DNA of 64,000 nt from an uncultured bacterium (GCA_946622415.1 CAMOPX010000001.1:124001-188000); one strand, 5' to 3'. Shown: positions 21,510 to 29,676, numbered from the stretch's first letter. The notes: generated from the letters alone by a model not told the origin. A program made the numbers and translations.

Positions 21510-21776
21510 ATGGCAAACATTAAATCTGCAAAAAAAAGAGTACTTATTGCTCAAAGAAACACAGAAAGAAACACTGCATTCAAAACATCCATCAAAACCG
21601 CTATTAAAAAAGTATTAGCATGTGCGGCTTCTGACGATAAAAGCGAATTAAATGCATTGTTATCTAAAGCTTATCAACTTTGTGATAAAGCTGCAGGAAA
21701 AGGTATTATACACAAAAATACCGCTGCCAGAAGAAAATCCAGATTAACAAAAGCGGTTAACAAATTAGCTAAATAG
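21510..21776 (+). CDS. rpsT: 30S ribosomal protein S20
   Basis: An 88-residue, Lys/Ala-rich protein beginning MANIKSAKKRVLIAQRN and ending in the RRKSRLTKAVNKL segment, diagnostic for bacterial S20, which binds 16S rRNA early in small-subunit assembly. AAAGGA lies upstream. It is a single-gene unit with its own promoter and a strong terminator. Confidence 0.97.
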   Translation: MANIKSAKKRVLIAQRNTERNTAFKTSIKTAIKKVLACAASDDKSELNALLSKAYQLCDKAAGKGIIHKNTAARRKSRLTKAVNKLAK

Positions 21777-21796
21777 TTAATAGGATTAAAAAATTA

Positions 21797-21833
21797 AAAA
21801 CTCCTCTAAAAGTCATTAATTTAGAGGAGTTTT
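21797..21833 (+). terminator. rpsT terminator
   Basis: AAAACTCCTCTAAA (21797-21810) pairs with TTTAGAGGAGTTTT (21820-21833), a 14-bp stem ending in T residues, 20 bases after the rpsT stop. Confidence 0.9.
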
Positions 21834-21910
21834 GTTATATTTTTGTTTTAAATGGAATTTTATTAATGTAAAGGTCAATAGATTCTAATAAGATGAAATT
21901 TTGGTGATTA

Positions 21911-21937
21911 AAAAAGCTGCCACAAGGGCAGCTTTTT
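21911..21937 (-). terminator. Terminator of thioesterase gene
   Basis: AAAAAGCTGCC and GGCAGCTTTTT form an 11-bp stem overlapping the stop codon of the minus-strand thioesterase gene; transcription on the minus strand exits into T residues. Confidence 0.8.
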
Positions 21938-22334
21938 ACTGATTACAAATCCTTCGGACTTGATCAGGTAAACTCCTATATAGTTTTCCATCTTTATGAA
22001 TTGCAACAACCTTGAAGGTTGCTTCAATATACGTTTTATTTGTTTTTTCATCAAATATCCTTTGAGAAAAAGTTAAATAAAATTTTCCGTAGTCGGATAT
22101 CTGTGTTTCTATTGTTATTTCATCTTCTAATCTGGCTGAATTTTTATATTTTACATTCATTTCGGAAACCGGCATGACTATATCATCATTTTCCAGCTCT
22201 TTTAATGTTGCGCCGGCTCTTTCACACAGCATTACTCTGCCCATTTCGAGCCATCTTAAATAACTCCCGTGCCAAACAACACCATAAGCGTCTGTGTCTG
22301 AATAGTAAACTTTTTGTTTAAAAGCATGATTCAT
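21936..22334 (-). CDS. 4HBT hot-dog acyl-CoA thioesterase (YbgC-like)
   Basis: A 132-residue hot-dog protein. The N-terminal YYSDTDAYGVVWHGSYLRW carries the catalytic Asp and the Tyr-Gly-x-x-x-His pattern of the 4-hydroxybenzoyl-CoA thioesterase/YbgC family, followed by MGRVMLCERAG. It hydrolyses short acyl-CoA or acyl-ACP thioesters; the substrate cannot be told. It is a single gene. TAAAAT lies exactly six bases before the ATG and no ribosome site is visible, suggesting a leaderless transcript. Confidence 0.85.
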   Translation of the reverse strand: MNHAFKQKVYYSDTDAYGVVWHGSYLRWLEMGRVMLCERAGATLKELENDDIVMPVSEMNVKYKNSARLEDEITIETQISDYGKFYLTFSQRIFDEKTNKTYIEATFKVVAIHKDGKLYRSLPDQVRRICNQ

Positions 22335-22346
22335 AGGGCAATTTTA
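22335..22346 (-). promoter_or_regulatory. Thioesterase gene -10 box, leaderless arrangement
   Basis: TAAAAT on the minus strand (22341-22346) is six bases before the ATG; no clear -35 is present. Confidence 0.45.
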
Positions 22347-22419
22347 CCACAAATAAACATTAGAATCCTTAAAATGTTTATTATTTTTAACTTTTATACA
22401 TTCGTTTTATTTAATTTTA

Positions 22420-22434
22420 TGTTATTATTAATTT
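22420..22434 (+). promoter_or_regulatory. queD extended -10 promoter, leaderless arrangement
   Basis: TG-T-TATTAT (22420-22428) is six bases before the ATG at 22435; the extended TG motif compensates for a poor -35. No ribosome site is seen. Confidence 0.5.
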
Positions 22435-22794
22435 ATGTTTGAGGTTAAAATACAAACGAATTTCTCATCAGCACATCGTCTGCTCAATTATAAGGGCAAG
22501 TGCGAAAATCTCCACGGACACAACTGGAAGGTTGAAGTATATGCCAGAGGAGAAAATTTGGATAGTTCAAATATTTTAATTGATTTTAAATTATTAAAAA
22601 AAGAAGTTAATGAAATAATAGAATATCTTGACCATAAATATTTAAATGATTTGGAAGAATTTAAAGACAAAAGTCCGAGCTCTGAATTTATTGCAAAATA
22701 CATATATAAAAAAGCAAAAGAAAAATTTGAGCAAATTTCAAGAGTAGATGTTTGGGAAACGGAAACCTCAAGGGCGAGTTATTTTGAAGAATAG
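22435..22794 (+). CDS. queD: 6-carboxytetrahydropterin synthase (QueD/PTPS family)
   Basis: A 119-residue enzyme. Zinc-binding histidines are in FSSAHRL and in the catalytic CENLHGHNW (Cys-x-x-x-His-Gly-His); the glutamate near the C-terminus is in VWETETS. The family converts dihydroneopterin triphosphate to 6-carboxytetrahydropterin in queuosine/7-deazaguanine synthesis. The short length and CxxxHGH favour QueD over eukaryotic PTPS. It lies 8 bases upstream of uppP and is probably co-transcribed with it. Confidence 0.9.
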   Translation: MFEVKIQTNFSSAHRLLNYKGKCENLHGHNWKVEVYARGENLDSSNILIDFKLLKKEVNEIIEYLDHKYLNDLEEFKDKSPSSEFIAKYIYKKAKEKFEQISRVDVWETETSRASYFEE

Positions 22795-22802
22795 AGGATA
22801 AA

Positions 22803-23645
22803 ATGCAAACATTACAGGCAATTATTACGGGAAGCATTCAGGGGTTGAGTGAATTTTTACCTGTTTCAAGCTCTGCGCATATAGTTTTTTCAAATGAATT
22901 ATACAGAATAATCACAAATACTCAAATTGCTCAGGCGGCAGACTCTGAAGAAATATTTTTTGATATTATGGTTCATCTTGCGACTTTGTTTGCAGTCATT
23001 ATTTATTTCTTTAAAGATTTAAAAAATATTTTTAAAGGCTTTTTTGTTTCTTTATCAAATAAAAACTATAAAGATGAAAATTTTAAACTTGTAATTTATA
23101 TTGCATTATCTACTGTAATAACAGGAGCTGTAGGATTTTTAATTAAAGAAAGAGTTGAGAAAATCATTAATCATCCTGAATATATATGCATTTTACTTTT
23201 TATTACGGGACTAATCCTGTTTTTTAGTGAAGTAAAATATAAAGGTAACAAAAAAATAAATCTAAAAAACACAATAATAATCGCAATAGCACAAGGATTA
23301 GCAGTTTTCCCGGGATTTTCAAGAAGCGGACTCACAATTTCTGCGGCATTATTTAGAGGAATCGATAGAATTACTGCCGCAAGATTTTCATTTTTGATGA
23401 GTATTCCTGTTATTCTTTTTGCTTCAATGCTCTATCCTATGATAGAATTTGACTTTAATCAAATTTCAACATTTAATTTTAAAGCCATATTTTGCGGGTT
23501 TATAGCTTCTTTTGTTGTCGGATATTTATGTATAAAATATTTTATGAAAATATTATCCAAAATCAGCTTAAAATGCTTTAGTTATTATTGTTTTATTGTT
23601 TCAATATTAATGTTTATACTATTTCGATTCTATTGTCATATCTGA
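22803..23645 (+). CDS. uppP: Undecaprenyl-diphosphate phosphatase UppP (BacA)
   Basis: A 280-residue membrane enzyme that dephosphorylates undecaprenyl diphosphate to recycle the glycan lipid carrier. The signature GLSEFLPVSSSAHI is at residues 14-27, and the second catalytic motif FPGFSRSGLTIS lies past mid-protein; several membrane helices follow. The start is supported by AGAGGAT. Its last 32 bases overlap the 3' end of the convergent UshA-like gene. Confidence 0.95.
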   Translation: MQTLQAIITGSIQGLSEFLPVSSSAHIVFSNELYRIITNTQIAQAADSEEIFFDIMVHLATLFAVIIYFFKDLKNIFKGFFVSLSNKNYKDENFKLVIYIALSTVITGAVGFLIKERVEKIINHPEYICILLFITGLILFFSEVKYKGNKKINLKNTIIIAIAQGLAVFPGFSRSGLTISAALFRGIDRITAARFSFLMSIPVILFASMLYPMIEFDFNQISTFNFKAIFCGFIASFVVGYLCIKYFMKILSKISLKCFSYYCFIVSILMFILFRFYCHI

Positions 23646-25233
23646 TTTGAATGTTGTTTACGTCAGGCATTTTAGATAAATAATCCGTCATAGTTCTATC
23701 TTTATCGTAATCAAGCTGTTTAACTTCAAATTTTGGTGCCAGCTCCGGTGTTTCGCCGTTTGCTTGTGCCATAAATGTGTCATATGCCGCAGAATATGTT
23801 ATTTCTTCGGAGGGATTATTTATATCAACGGGAGTTTTTTTACCTTCTTTATCTATGATATTTAATTCAAGAAGATTTCCCTGTTTATCTATTTTGTAGC
23901 TTACGCCGCTGCATTGGATAAGACCGGGTTCGCCGTTTTGTGATGAAAAAGTTTGTTTTGCGGAATTTTTTATTGCTTCCGTGAGTTGTTTTTGTGTGAT
24001 TCTTGTTACAAGAAGATTATTCTTCATTGGTGCGGATTCCATAATATCTCGTTCTGTCAGATTGCCGCTTTTTGGAACTTTTCTTATATTGGCTGAATTT
24101 ATAAGTGCAATATCTACTCCCAGTTCTTCTTTCATTGAATCTGCCATTGTACATGTCCATCCGCAAGGAGTTATTCTTCTGTTATCGGGCAATGGTTCAA
24201 CAAATGTCAATTTACCTACTGTTTTGCTTTTGCCTAAAGCAGTATCTTTTATATGTTCTATTATGGGGGATTTTTCCCTGTTTGTATTTTCGGTTAATCT
24301 GTTATTTACTTTCGTCAGAATACCTTTATCGTCAAATTCTACTTCTAAATTTCCGAAGTATTTTCCGTTTTCGCCCGCTTGTGTTATTATGACAGGTTCG
24401 CCCGATTTTGATTTAACAAGGTTTTCGCCTTCTTTTGTACCTTCGACAACGGTATGGCTGTGACCGCCTATTATTATATCCACGCCATCAAGATTTTTTG
24501 CCAGTTGTTTATCGGTTTCGTAACTTGTGTGGGATAGAAGAATTATTTTATCTACACCCTCTTGTCTTAACTTGTCGATTTCTTCTTGCAAATGTTCGAT
24601 TGTATCATCAAAATCATCTACTTCTATACCTTCTTGTACTTTTTCTTTTGTACAGAGTTTAAAGTCAATCGGCATAGCGCCTACGAGTCCGTATTTTACC
24701 CCGTTTTTTTCTATTATTTGAGATTTTTTTATGAGTTTTTTTAATTCTTCATGTTCAAATTCTACGTTTGTTGCAATAAAAGGCATTTTTCTTTCTTTTA
24801 AGGCTTCCAAAAACCCTTCTTTTGTCGCATCAATTTCATGATTTCCGACAGCTGAAGCATCTACCCCGATTAAATCCTGCATTAAATCAAAAATAAATGA
24901 GTTTTTCTTGGTATCGCCGCCTGAACAGTTATCCCCCGCAGAAAGAATTAAGGCTTGAGAACCCGCCGTAGCATTTTTGAAATTTTTCGCCGCAGTGACT
25001 AACCCTGCCATTTGATCCGAATTTCCGTGGGTATCATTGTAATAATATATGTTTAGTCTATTTTTGCTTGGAGATTGTTTTTGAAATGTATCGGATAAAG
25101 GAGCATTGTTTCCTATATTTCCTGCCGATAACATTTGTCTTAGCATTGGGCTTGTTTGTTGTTGTTGCGAAGCAGGATGAACGGACTGAAAATTTAAATT
25201 TTTGATTAAGCTTATCATATCATCATAAAACAT
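23614..25233 (-). CDS. UshA-like 5'-nucleotidase/metallophosphoesterase
   Basis: A 539-residue two-domain enzyme. The calcineurin-like metallophosphoesterase domain starts with YYYNDTHGN (about 64-72), then LSAGDNCSGG, AVGNHEID, LLSHTSYETD and GGHSHTVVEG, which supply the dinuclear metal ligands. The C-terminal 5'-nucleotidase domain (INSANIRKVPKSGNLTERDIMESAP) binds substrate. Known relatives hydrolyse nucleotides, UDP-sugars or cyclic nucleotides in the periplasm. Here no signal peptide is evident; the N-terminal 60 residues are polar and Gln/Ser-rich, so location is uncertain. The 3' end overlaps uppP by 32 bases. Confidence 0.85.
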   Translation of the reverse strand: MFYDDMISLIKNLNFQSVHPASQQQQTSPMLRQMLSAGNIGNNAPLSDTFQKQSPSKNRLNIYYYNDTHGNSDQMAGLVTAAKNFKNATAGSQALILSAGDNCSGGDTKKNSFIFDLMQDLIGVDASAVGNHEIDATKEGFLEALKERKMPFIATNVEFEHEELKKLIKKSQIIEKNGVKYGLVGAMPIDFKLCTKEKVQEGIEVDDFDDTIEHLQEEIDKLRQEGVDKIILLSHTSYETDKQLAKNLDGVDIIIGGHSHTVVEGTKEGENLVKSKSGEPVIITQAGENGKYFGNLEVEFDDKGILTKVNNRLTENTNREKSPIIEHIKDTALGKSKTVGKLTFVEPLPDNRRITPCGWTCTMADSMKEELGVDIALINSANIRKVPKSGNLTERDIMESAPMKNNLLVTRITQKQLTEAIKNSAKQTFSSQNGEPGLIQCSGVSYKIDKQGNLLELNIIDKEGKKTPVDINNPSEEITYSAAYDTFMAQANGETPELAPKFEVKQLDYDKDRTMTDYLSKMPDVNNIQIRYDNRIEIV

Positions 25234-25340
25234 CTAAATAAAAAAAATTGCCATAATGTAAAAATTTTTAATAAATTTAGTTGATTTAATTATTGAGATT
25301 TTTTTCTATACTTTTTTTGAGTTAGATTTAAAGGTAAAAT

Positions 25341-26237
25341 ATGCCAATCACTAAAAAAACCAATACTAAAAAACAGCTTAATAAAGCAAATTTAGAAGTA
25401 ATTAAGCCTGTAAAAACAAAAGCATATAATGATATTGATTTAAATAATTGGAAGTTATATGAAAATATAAAAACCGGTACTTGGTGGGAATTTGATTCTC
25501 GTGATAAATCAAACGGACACAGTTATGACTATCACGGAAATTACATACCTCAAATTGCAACACAGTTACTTGAACGCTACACAAAAAAAGATGATATTGT
25601 TTTGGATTTGTTTTTTGGTTCCGGTACTACGGGAATTGAAGCAAAAAATCTTTCAAGACGCTGTATTGGTGTAGAATTAAAACAAGAAATGGTTGATTAT
25701 GTCAGCCAAAAGTTTTCAAAAAAAGATTTGGTCGTAAATGTAAATATTATTCAAGGTGATAGCGCAAGCGAAATAACAAAGAAAAAAGTTCAAGACAGAT
25801 TGGAAATTATGGGAAATACCCATGCGCAGTTGCTTGTTCTTCATCCGCCTTATGATGATATAATCAAATTTTCGGATAAAAAAGAAGACTTATCTAATTG
25901 TGCGTCAACCGAAGAATTTTATGAATTATTTAAGAAAGTCGCAAAAAACGGCTATGATTTACTGGAACAGAACCGTTTTGCGGCGCTGATTATAGGTGAT
26001 AAATATTCAAACAGCAGATATTATTCTTTGGGTTTTGAATGTCAAAGAAGAATGGAAGAACTCGGCTTTGTAACAAAAGCTGTTATCGTAAAAAATATAA
26101 CAGGTAACGAAAAAGCCAAAGGAAAGAATGCTAACTTGTGGCGATACAGGGCGCTTGCAGGCGGATTTAATATTTTTGAACATGAATATATCATGATTTT
26201 TCAAAAAACAAAACTGAAAAAAGTAAAAACAAAATAA
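25341..26237 (+). CDS. Orphan DNA methyltransferase (N4/N6 amino type)
   Basis: A 298-residue methyltransferase. SAM-binding motif I is DLFFGSGTTGIEAK, the catalytic motif IV is unusual as LHPPYDD (His where Asp, Asn or Ser is usual), and a motif X-like segment DYHGNYIPQIATQLLERYTK precedes motif I. The order X-I-IV fits an alpha/gamma-like arrangement, although motif I looks beta-class. The family methylates adenine N6 or cytosine N4 in DNA. No restriction endonuclease gene flanks it, so it is likely a solitary methylase. The start is supported by AAAGGT. Confidence 0.75.
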   Translation: MPITKKTNTKKQLNKANLEVIKPVKTKAYNDIDLNNWKLYENIKTGTWWEFDSRDKSNGHSYDYHGNYIPQIATQLLERYTKKDDIVLDLFFGSGTTGIEAKNLSRRCIGVELKQEMVDYVSQKFSKKDLVVNVNIIQGDSASEITKKKVQDRLEIMGNTHAQLLVLHPPYDDIIKFSDKKEDLSNCASTEEFYELFKKVAKNGYDLLEQNRFAALIIGDKYSNSRYYSLGFECQRRMEELGFVTKAVIVKNITGNEKAKGKNANLWRYRALAGGFNIFEHEYIMIFQKTKLKKVKTK

Positions 26238-26257
26238 GACAAGAAAGAGAATAGTTG

Positions 26258-26284
26258 CCTTGCAGAAATTGCAAGGTTTTTTTT
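26258..26284 (+). terminator. Terminator after DNA methyltransferase
   Basis: CCTTGC and GCAAGG enclose a 7-base loop and are followed by eight T residues. Confidence 0.8.
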
Positions 26285-26355
26285 AAATAAATAAAATAAA
26301 AATCGCCAAAATGCTCGATTCTGTTTTATTTCAAATGTGTTTAATCTTTAAAAAC

Positions 26356-26383
26356 TTGCAAAAATAATTTTTCATGTTATAAT
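26356..26383 (+). promoter_or_regulatory. Promoter of lytic transglycosylase gene
   Basis: TTGCAA (26356-26361), 16-bp spacer, TATAAT (26378-26383) with an upstream TG (26375-26376) forming an extended -10. Expected initiation is near 26390, giving a leader of about 60 bases. Confidence 0.65.
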
Positions 26384-26389
26384 GATTTT

Positions 26390-26450
26390 GAACATAGGGT
26401 TTCGCCTTAATTGGTTTTTTACCCGGTTAATAGAAGAATGAGGATACAAT
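26390..26450 (+). promoter_or_regulatory. Structured 5' leader of the lytic transglycosylase mRNA
   Basis: About 60 bases lie between the predicted start of transcription and the ATG. TTAATTGG pairs with CCGGTTAA (two G-U pairs) around a U-rich loop, and GGGT (26397-26400) could alternatively pair with the ACCC inside this hairpin. A TGAGGAT ribosome site follows. No known riboswitch consensus was recognised. Confidence 0.3.
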
Positions 26451-26954
26451 ATGTCAAAAAAACTAGCCAAAACCTTGTTGATTGCAATTGTTATTGCAAT
26501 ACTAAATCTCAATGTGGCAATTGCTACTCAAACTGCTACACATGATACGAAAAAGTTAATCGTTAAAACAGCACAAAAATTAGGAGTAGATCCGTATCTT
26601 GCGCTCAGTATCGCAAAAATTGAATCTAACTTTAATTCAAGCGTTAAGAGTTCCGCAGGTGCAATCGGTTTATACCAGCTTACCCCTTCTACTGCAAAAG
26701 TTCTCGGAGTTAATCCTTACATTATCTCTGAAAATATTGAAGGCGGCTTAAAGTATTATCAAATGCTTTATAACAAATACGGTTCGATAGATTTGGCACT
26801 TGCAGCATACAATGCGGGTCCCGGAAACGTAAAGAAGTATAACGGAGTTCCTCCGTTCACTGCCACTAAAAATTTCATACAGAATATTAAAAAAGAGTAT
26901 GCAAGTTTCAAAGTGGATGATAATACAAGAATTATAGTTTCAGACACATTGTAA
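26451..26954 (+). CDS. Secreted lytic transglycosylase (SLT domain)
   Basis: A 167-residue protein with an N-terminal signal or anchor sequence (LAKTLLIAIVIAILNLNVAIA). The SLT/goose-lysozyme-like domain shows the catalytic glutamate in IAKIESNFNS, SSAGAIGLYQLTPSTA, and the closing AAYNAGPGNVKKYNGVPP. It cleaves peptidoglycan glycan strands in the periplasm for remodelling or machine insertion. It is a single gene with its own promoter, structured leader and terminator. Confidence 0.92.
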   Translation: MSKKLAKTLLIAIVIAILNLNVAIATQTATHDTKKLIVKTAQKLGVDPYLALSIAKIESNFNSSVKSSAGAIGLYQLTPSTAKVLGVNPYIISENIEGGLKYYQMLYNKYGSIDLALAAYNAGPGNVKKYNGVPPFTATKNFIQNIKKEYASFKVDDNTRIIVSDTL

Positions 26955-26977
26955 AAATCGGATTTAATCCGATTTTT
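26953..26977 (+). terminator. Terminator of lytic transglycosylase gene
   Basis: A hairpin of AAAAATCGGATT and AATCCGATTTTT immediately follows the stop codon; it reads equally on both strands. Confidence 0.85.
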
Positions 26978-27005
26978 ACTTTTTGTATAGATATTTCAAA
27001 AAGTC

Positions 27006-27036
27006 TTGATTAATTTTTTTTATGTTGTATTATAAT
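27006..27036 (+). promoter_or_regulatory. tRNA-Gly promoter
   Basis: TTGATT (27006-27011) and TATAAT (27031-27036) with a 19-bp spacer lie 16 bases upstream of the tRNA. Confidence 0.5.
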
Positions 27037-27052
27037 TAAGCAAATACATTTT

Positions 27053-27127
27053 GCGGGAGTAATTCAGTGGTAGAATGCTTCCTTGCCAAGGAAGATGTCG
27101 CGAGTTCGAGCCTCGTCTCCCGCTCCA
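27053..27127 (+). tRNA. tRNA-Gly(GCC)
   Basis: A complete cloverleaf: acceptor GCGGGAG pairs with CTCCCGC, the D-arm contains AGTGGTA, the anticodon stem CTTCC/GGAAG frames loop TTGCCAA with anticodon GCC (27085-27087), and the T-arm has GTTCGAG. The discriminator is T and the 3' CCA (27125-27127) is encoded. Confidence 0.97.
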
Positions 27128-27128
27128 T

Positions 27129-27157
27129 AAAAAAGACCGATTCAATCGGTCTTTTTT
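27129..27157. terminator. Bidirectional terminator between tRNA-Gly and glycosyltransferase
   Basis: A near-perfect palindrome, AAAAAAGACCGATT then AATCGGTCTTTTTT, begins one base after the tRNA CCA and overlaps the stop codon of the minus-strand glycosyltransferase, so it can end both transcripts. Confidence 0.9.
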
Positions 27158-28151
27158 ATTTTTGAACATATTTTTCAAATTTTTTATAAAATTCATCGCA
27201 ATTTAAATTTAAAAATCCGAATAACAACTGATGATTTTGTAAATTTTCTACAATATCCAAAATAAAACCGGATTTTATTTCTTGCGTTAAATCCTCTTTT
27301 GCTTTTTTGTAAAAATCTTCTCTTATCTTTTCATTAGCAGAGAAAAATCCCCAAGCAAATTGATTAAATTTGTATTGTAGAAGCGCATATTTTGCTATAT
27401 CAAAGATATTATTTTCTTTTAAAATTTCTTTAATTGAATTATATGTATCAAACATTTCAAAAACATTTTCTTTTAAAGTATGCATAACGGAATCTTTTCT
27501 CTGTCTGTAATGATAATAAACTTCGTCTGTTATATATATTGATTTTGCTTTAATTAAGGCTTCTATCCAGAACCTTTCGTCTTCTGCAAAACCTTTTTTG
27601 AATTTTAAATTACTGTCAAAGAAAAATTCTTTTTTATATATTTTGTTGTAAATTCCCATATTACCCTGAAATATGTTTTTACAATCTTTGTATGTACAGA
27701 GTTCGTTATTTTTTTTATTCCATAAATCCTTATTAAAAAATTCAAAGAGATTTTTATCTTCATTATTCTTTATATCATCTGCAAAACTCACTCCGTTAAA
27801 CATATAAATATCAAACGAATTTTCTTTTGCAGCTTGATAAAACTTTTCATAACAATCGTTTTTTAGCCAATCATCAGAATCTAAAAACGCAATCCAATCT
27901 CCTGTTATATGTTTTAATCCTTCGTTTCTTGCAGATGCAAAACCTTCATTTTCTTTTGTGATTATTTTGATTCTATCGTCTTGTTTTGCGTAGTTTTCTA
28001 AAATAGAAAGACTATTATCTGTTGAACCGTCATTAACGCAAATTATTTCTATATTTTTATAAGTTTGCAAAATAAGCGAATTTAAGCATTGTTCAAGATA
28101 TTTTTCAGTATTAAAAACAGGTATTATTGTTGAAATTTTAATTTCTTCCAT
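27156..28151 (-). CDS. Family 2 glycosyltransferase
   Basis: A 331-residue GT-A enzyme: ISTIIPVFNTEKYLEQCLNS, CVNDGSTDNSL, NEGFASARNEGL and the metal-binding FLDSDDWL in the first 120 residues are typical of GT2 surface-glycan transferases. The C-terminal half (EDERFWIEALIKAKSI, VYYHYRQR) matches CgeD/WcaA-like enzymes. The ATG at 28151 was preferred over one eight codons earlier: it has AGAGG at good spacing, and the upstream gene stops two bases before it. It forms a pair with the methyltransferase-kinase fusion. Confidence 0.85.
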   Translation of the reverse strand: MEEIKISTIIPVFNTEKYLEQCLNSLILQTYKNIEIICVNDGSTDNSLSILENYAKQDDRIKIITKENEGFASARNEGLKHITGDWIAFLDSDDWLKNDCYEKFYQAAKENSFDIYMFNGVSFADDIKNNEDKNLFEFFNKDLWNKKNNELCTYKDCKNIFQGNMGIYNKIYKKEFFFDSNLKFKKGFAEDERFWIEALIKAKSIYITDEVYYHYRQRKDSVMHTLKENVFEMFDTYNSIKEILKENNIFDIAKYALLQYKFNQFAWGFFSANEKIREDFYKKAKEDLTQEIKSGFILDIVENLQNHQLLFGFLNLNCDEFYKKFEKYVQK

Positions 28152-28152
28152 A

Positions 28153-29676
28153 TCAGCCTCTAATATTTTTTGCATACATTAATTGATAAATTTTTATTTC
28201 TCTTTCCGATAATCCGAGGTCTTTTAATAATTTAAAATCATCAATTTCAAACCCCGAATCGACTGTTAAAACAAATATCATAGAAGCGATTAAGTAATTA
28301 ATAGGTACGAGTTCGCTTGTTTTATCATAGTCTATTATTGTATAGCAATCGTCATCTTTAAAAATATTGCCCAAATTTAAATCTATGTTTGCATTTTTAA
28401 TACATCCAGTATTTTCAAGCACTAAGTTTTCGATTTTGAAATCTGAATATTGTATATCGGGATAAAGTTTGTAAATAAATTCTTTAAATTCCGTTAAAAA
28501 TGTAAGAAGTTTATAATAATCACCCTTCAAATCAAGTGCAATTTTATTCAAAGGAATACCTTTTGCATATTCAAAAACCAATGAATCGTCCTTTAATTCA
28601 CATTTTGCATATTTTACGTTTTGAATATTTTGGTTTTCTATTCTTTTTGTTTCCGTTTCATAAAATTCTTTCATCTTAAAAAGAATTTCTTTTGCCTCTT
28701 TGTTTAAGGCTTTTTTTGTACAACAATTTTCATCCAATACCGTTAAAATATCTCCTTTGAATTGTGCATAACAGGGAAGATTTATTTCTGAATCCGTTGC
28801 AAAAATAATATAAGAATTTGCAAAAAATGAAAACATATCTTCTTCAACGAGGTCTTTTATTGCATTGATTTCGTCAATAGTGTTATTTTGATTAATAACG
28901 TAGTTATGGTATTTTGTTGCGACCTTTCTTCCTGCCATCGATTCTATATATTTATCCGATAAGATTTGCGCATTTATATAGTGATTTGGTACGGGATAAT
29001 AAAAATTAATGTTTTTAAATCCGGCCTCAGTAAAGGTTTTTGTTAATTCTTTTTTTGAAAAGCTCTTTAAAAATGGAACTTCGGGAAAATTATTTACAAA
29101 ATCAAACGGTTTTGCCGAGATATGATTTATTGCGCCTGAAAAATTTTCTATCGCATATTTGTTTGTCGTTGTTAAAATTATTGTGCCATCTTCATTTAAA
29201 AGGTTTTTAAAAAATTTTATAAAATCAATTTCATGGAAAAAGGCTCTTGAAAATTCAATCACATCGGTCAAAATAATATAATCAAATTTCTTTTTAAATT
29301 CAATTTCTTTTATATTTCCGACAATAATTTCTAAATTTTCACAGTTTTTTAATCTCTGTTCAATGATTTTAGCGTTTGTTTTTGAAAAATTTACCGTTGT
29401 AACATTTTTTGCCTTTTGGCAGAGAATTTTTGTTGAAGCGCCGAGTCCCGAATGTATTTCTAAAATTTCTGAATTAGGATTTATATCAAACCACTTGAAT
29501 AAATCTTCTATATGAGGTGATAAAAGATAGTAATATATTTCGGGTCTTGAATCTCTGACTTTTATGTCATTAATAGGGTTTTTCAGGAGTTCAATAATAT
29601 TTTCATCCAAATTATTCAGAGGAAAATAGGTATTGTTGTCTTGATTTTTATAAAATTCTAAATTAATTTTTGGCAT
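28153..29676 (-). CDS. Methyltransferase fused to a kinase-like domain
   Basis: A 507-residue bifunctional-looking protein. The N-terminal half has a class I SAM fold: motif I LEIHSGLGASTK (about residue 72), VGNIKEIEF, YIILTDVIEF and GTIILTTTN. The C-terminal 180 residues resemble an aminoglycoside/choline-kinase fold: IDLNLGNIF supplies the catalytic Asp and Asn, and YTIIDYD supplies the metal Asp. The order methyltransferase then kinase recalls WbdD, which caps O-antigen chains and sets their length; no homology search was possible. The coupled downstream glycosyltransferase supports a glycan role. The start has AAAGGAATT. The kinase assignment is moderate only. Confidence 0.6.
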   Translation of the reverse strand: MPKINLEFYKNQDNNTYFPLNNLDENIIELLKNPINDIKVRDSRPEIYYYLLSPHIEDLFKWFDINPNSEILEIHSGLGASTKILCQKAKNVTTVNFSKTNAKIIEQRLKNCENLEIIVGNIKEIEFKKKFDYIILTDVIEFSRAFFHEIDFIKFFKNLLNEDGTIILTTTNKYAIENFSGAINHISAKPFDFVNNFPEVPFLKSFSKKELTKTFTEAGFKNINFYYPVPNHYINAQILSDKYIESMAGRKVATKYHNYVINQNNTIDEINAIKDLVEEDMFSFFANSYIIFATDSEINLPCYAQFKGDILTVLDENCCTKKALNKEAKEILFKMKEFYETETKRIENQNIQNVKYAKCELKDDSLVFEYAKGIPLNKIALDLKGDYYKLLTFLTEFKEFIYKLYPDIQYSDFKIENLVLENTGCIKNANIDLNLGNIFKDDDCYTIIDYDKTSELVPINYLIASMIFVLTVDSGFEIDDFKLLKDLGLSEREIKIYQLMYAKNIRG

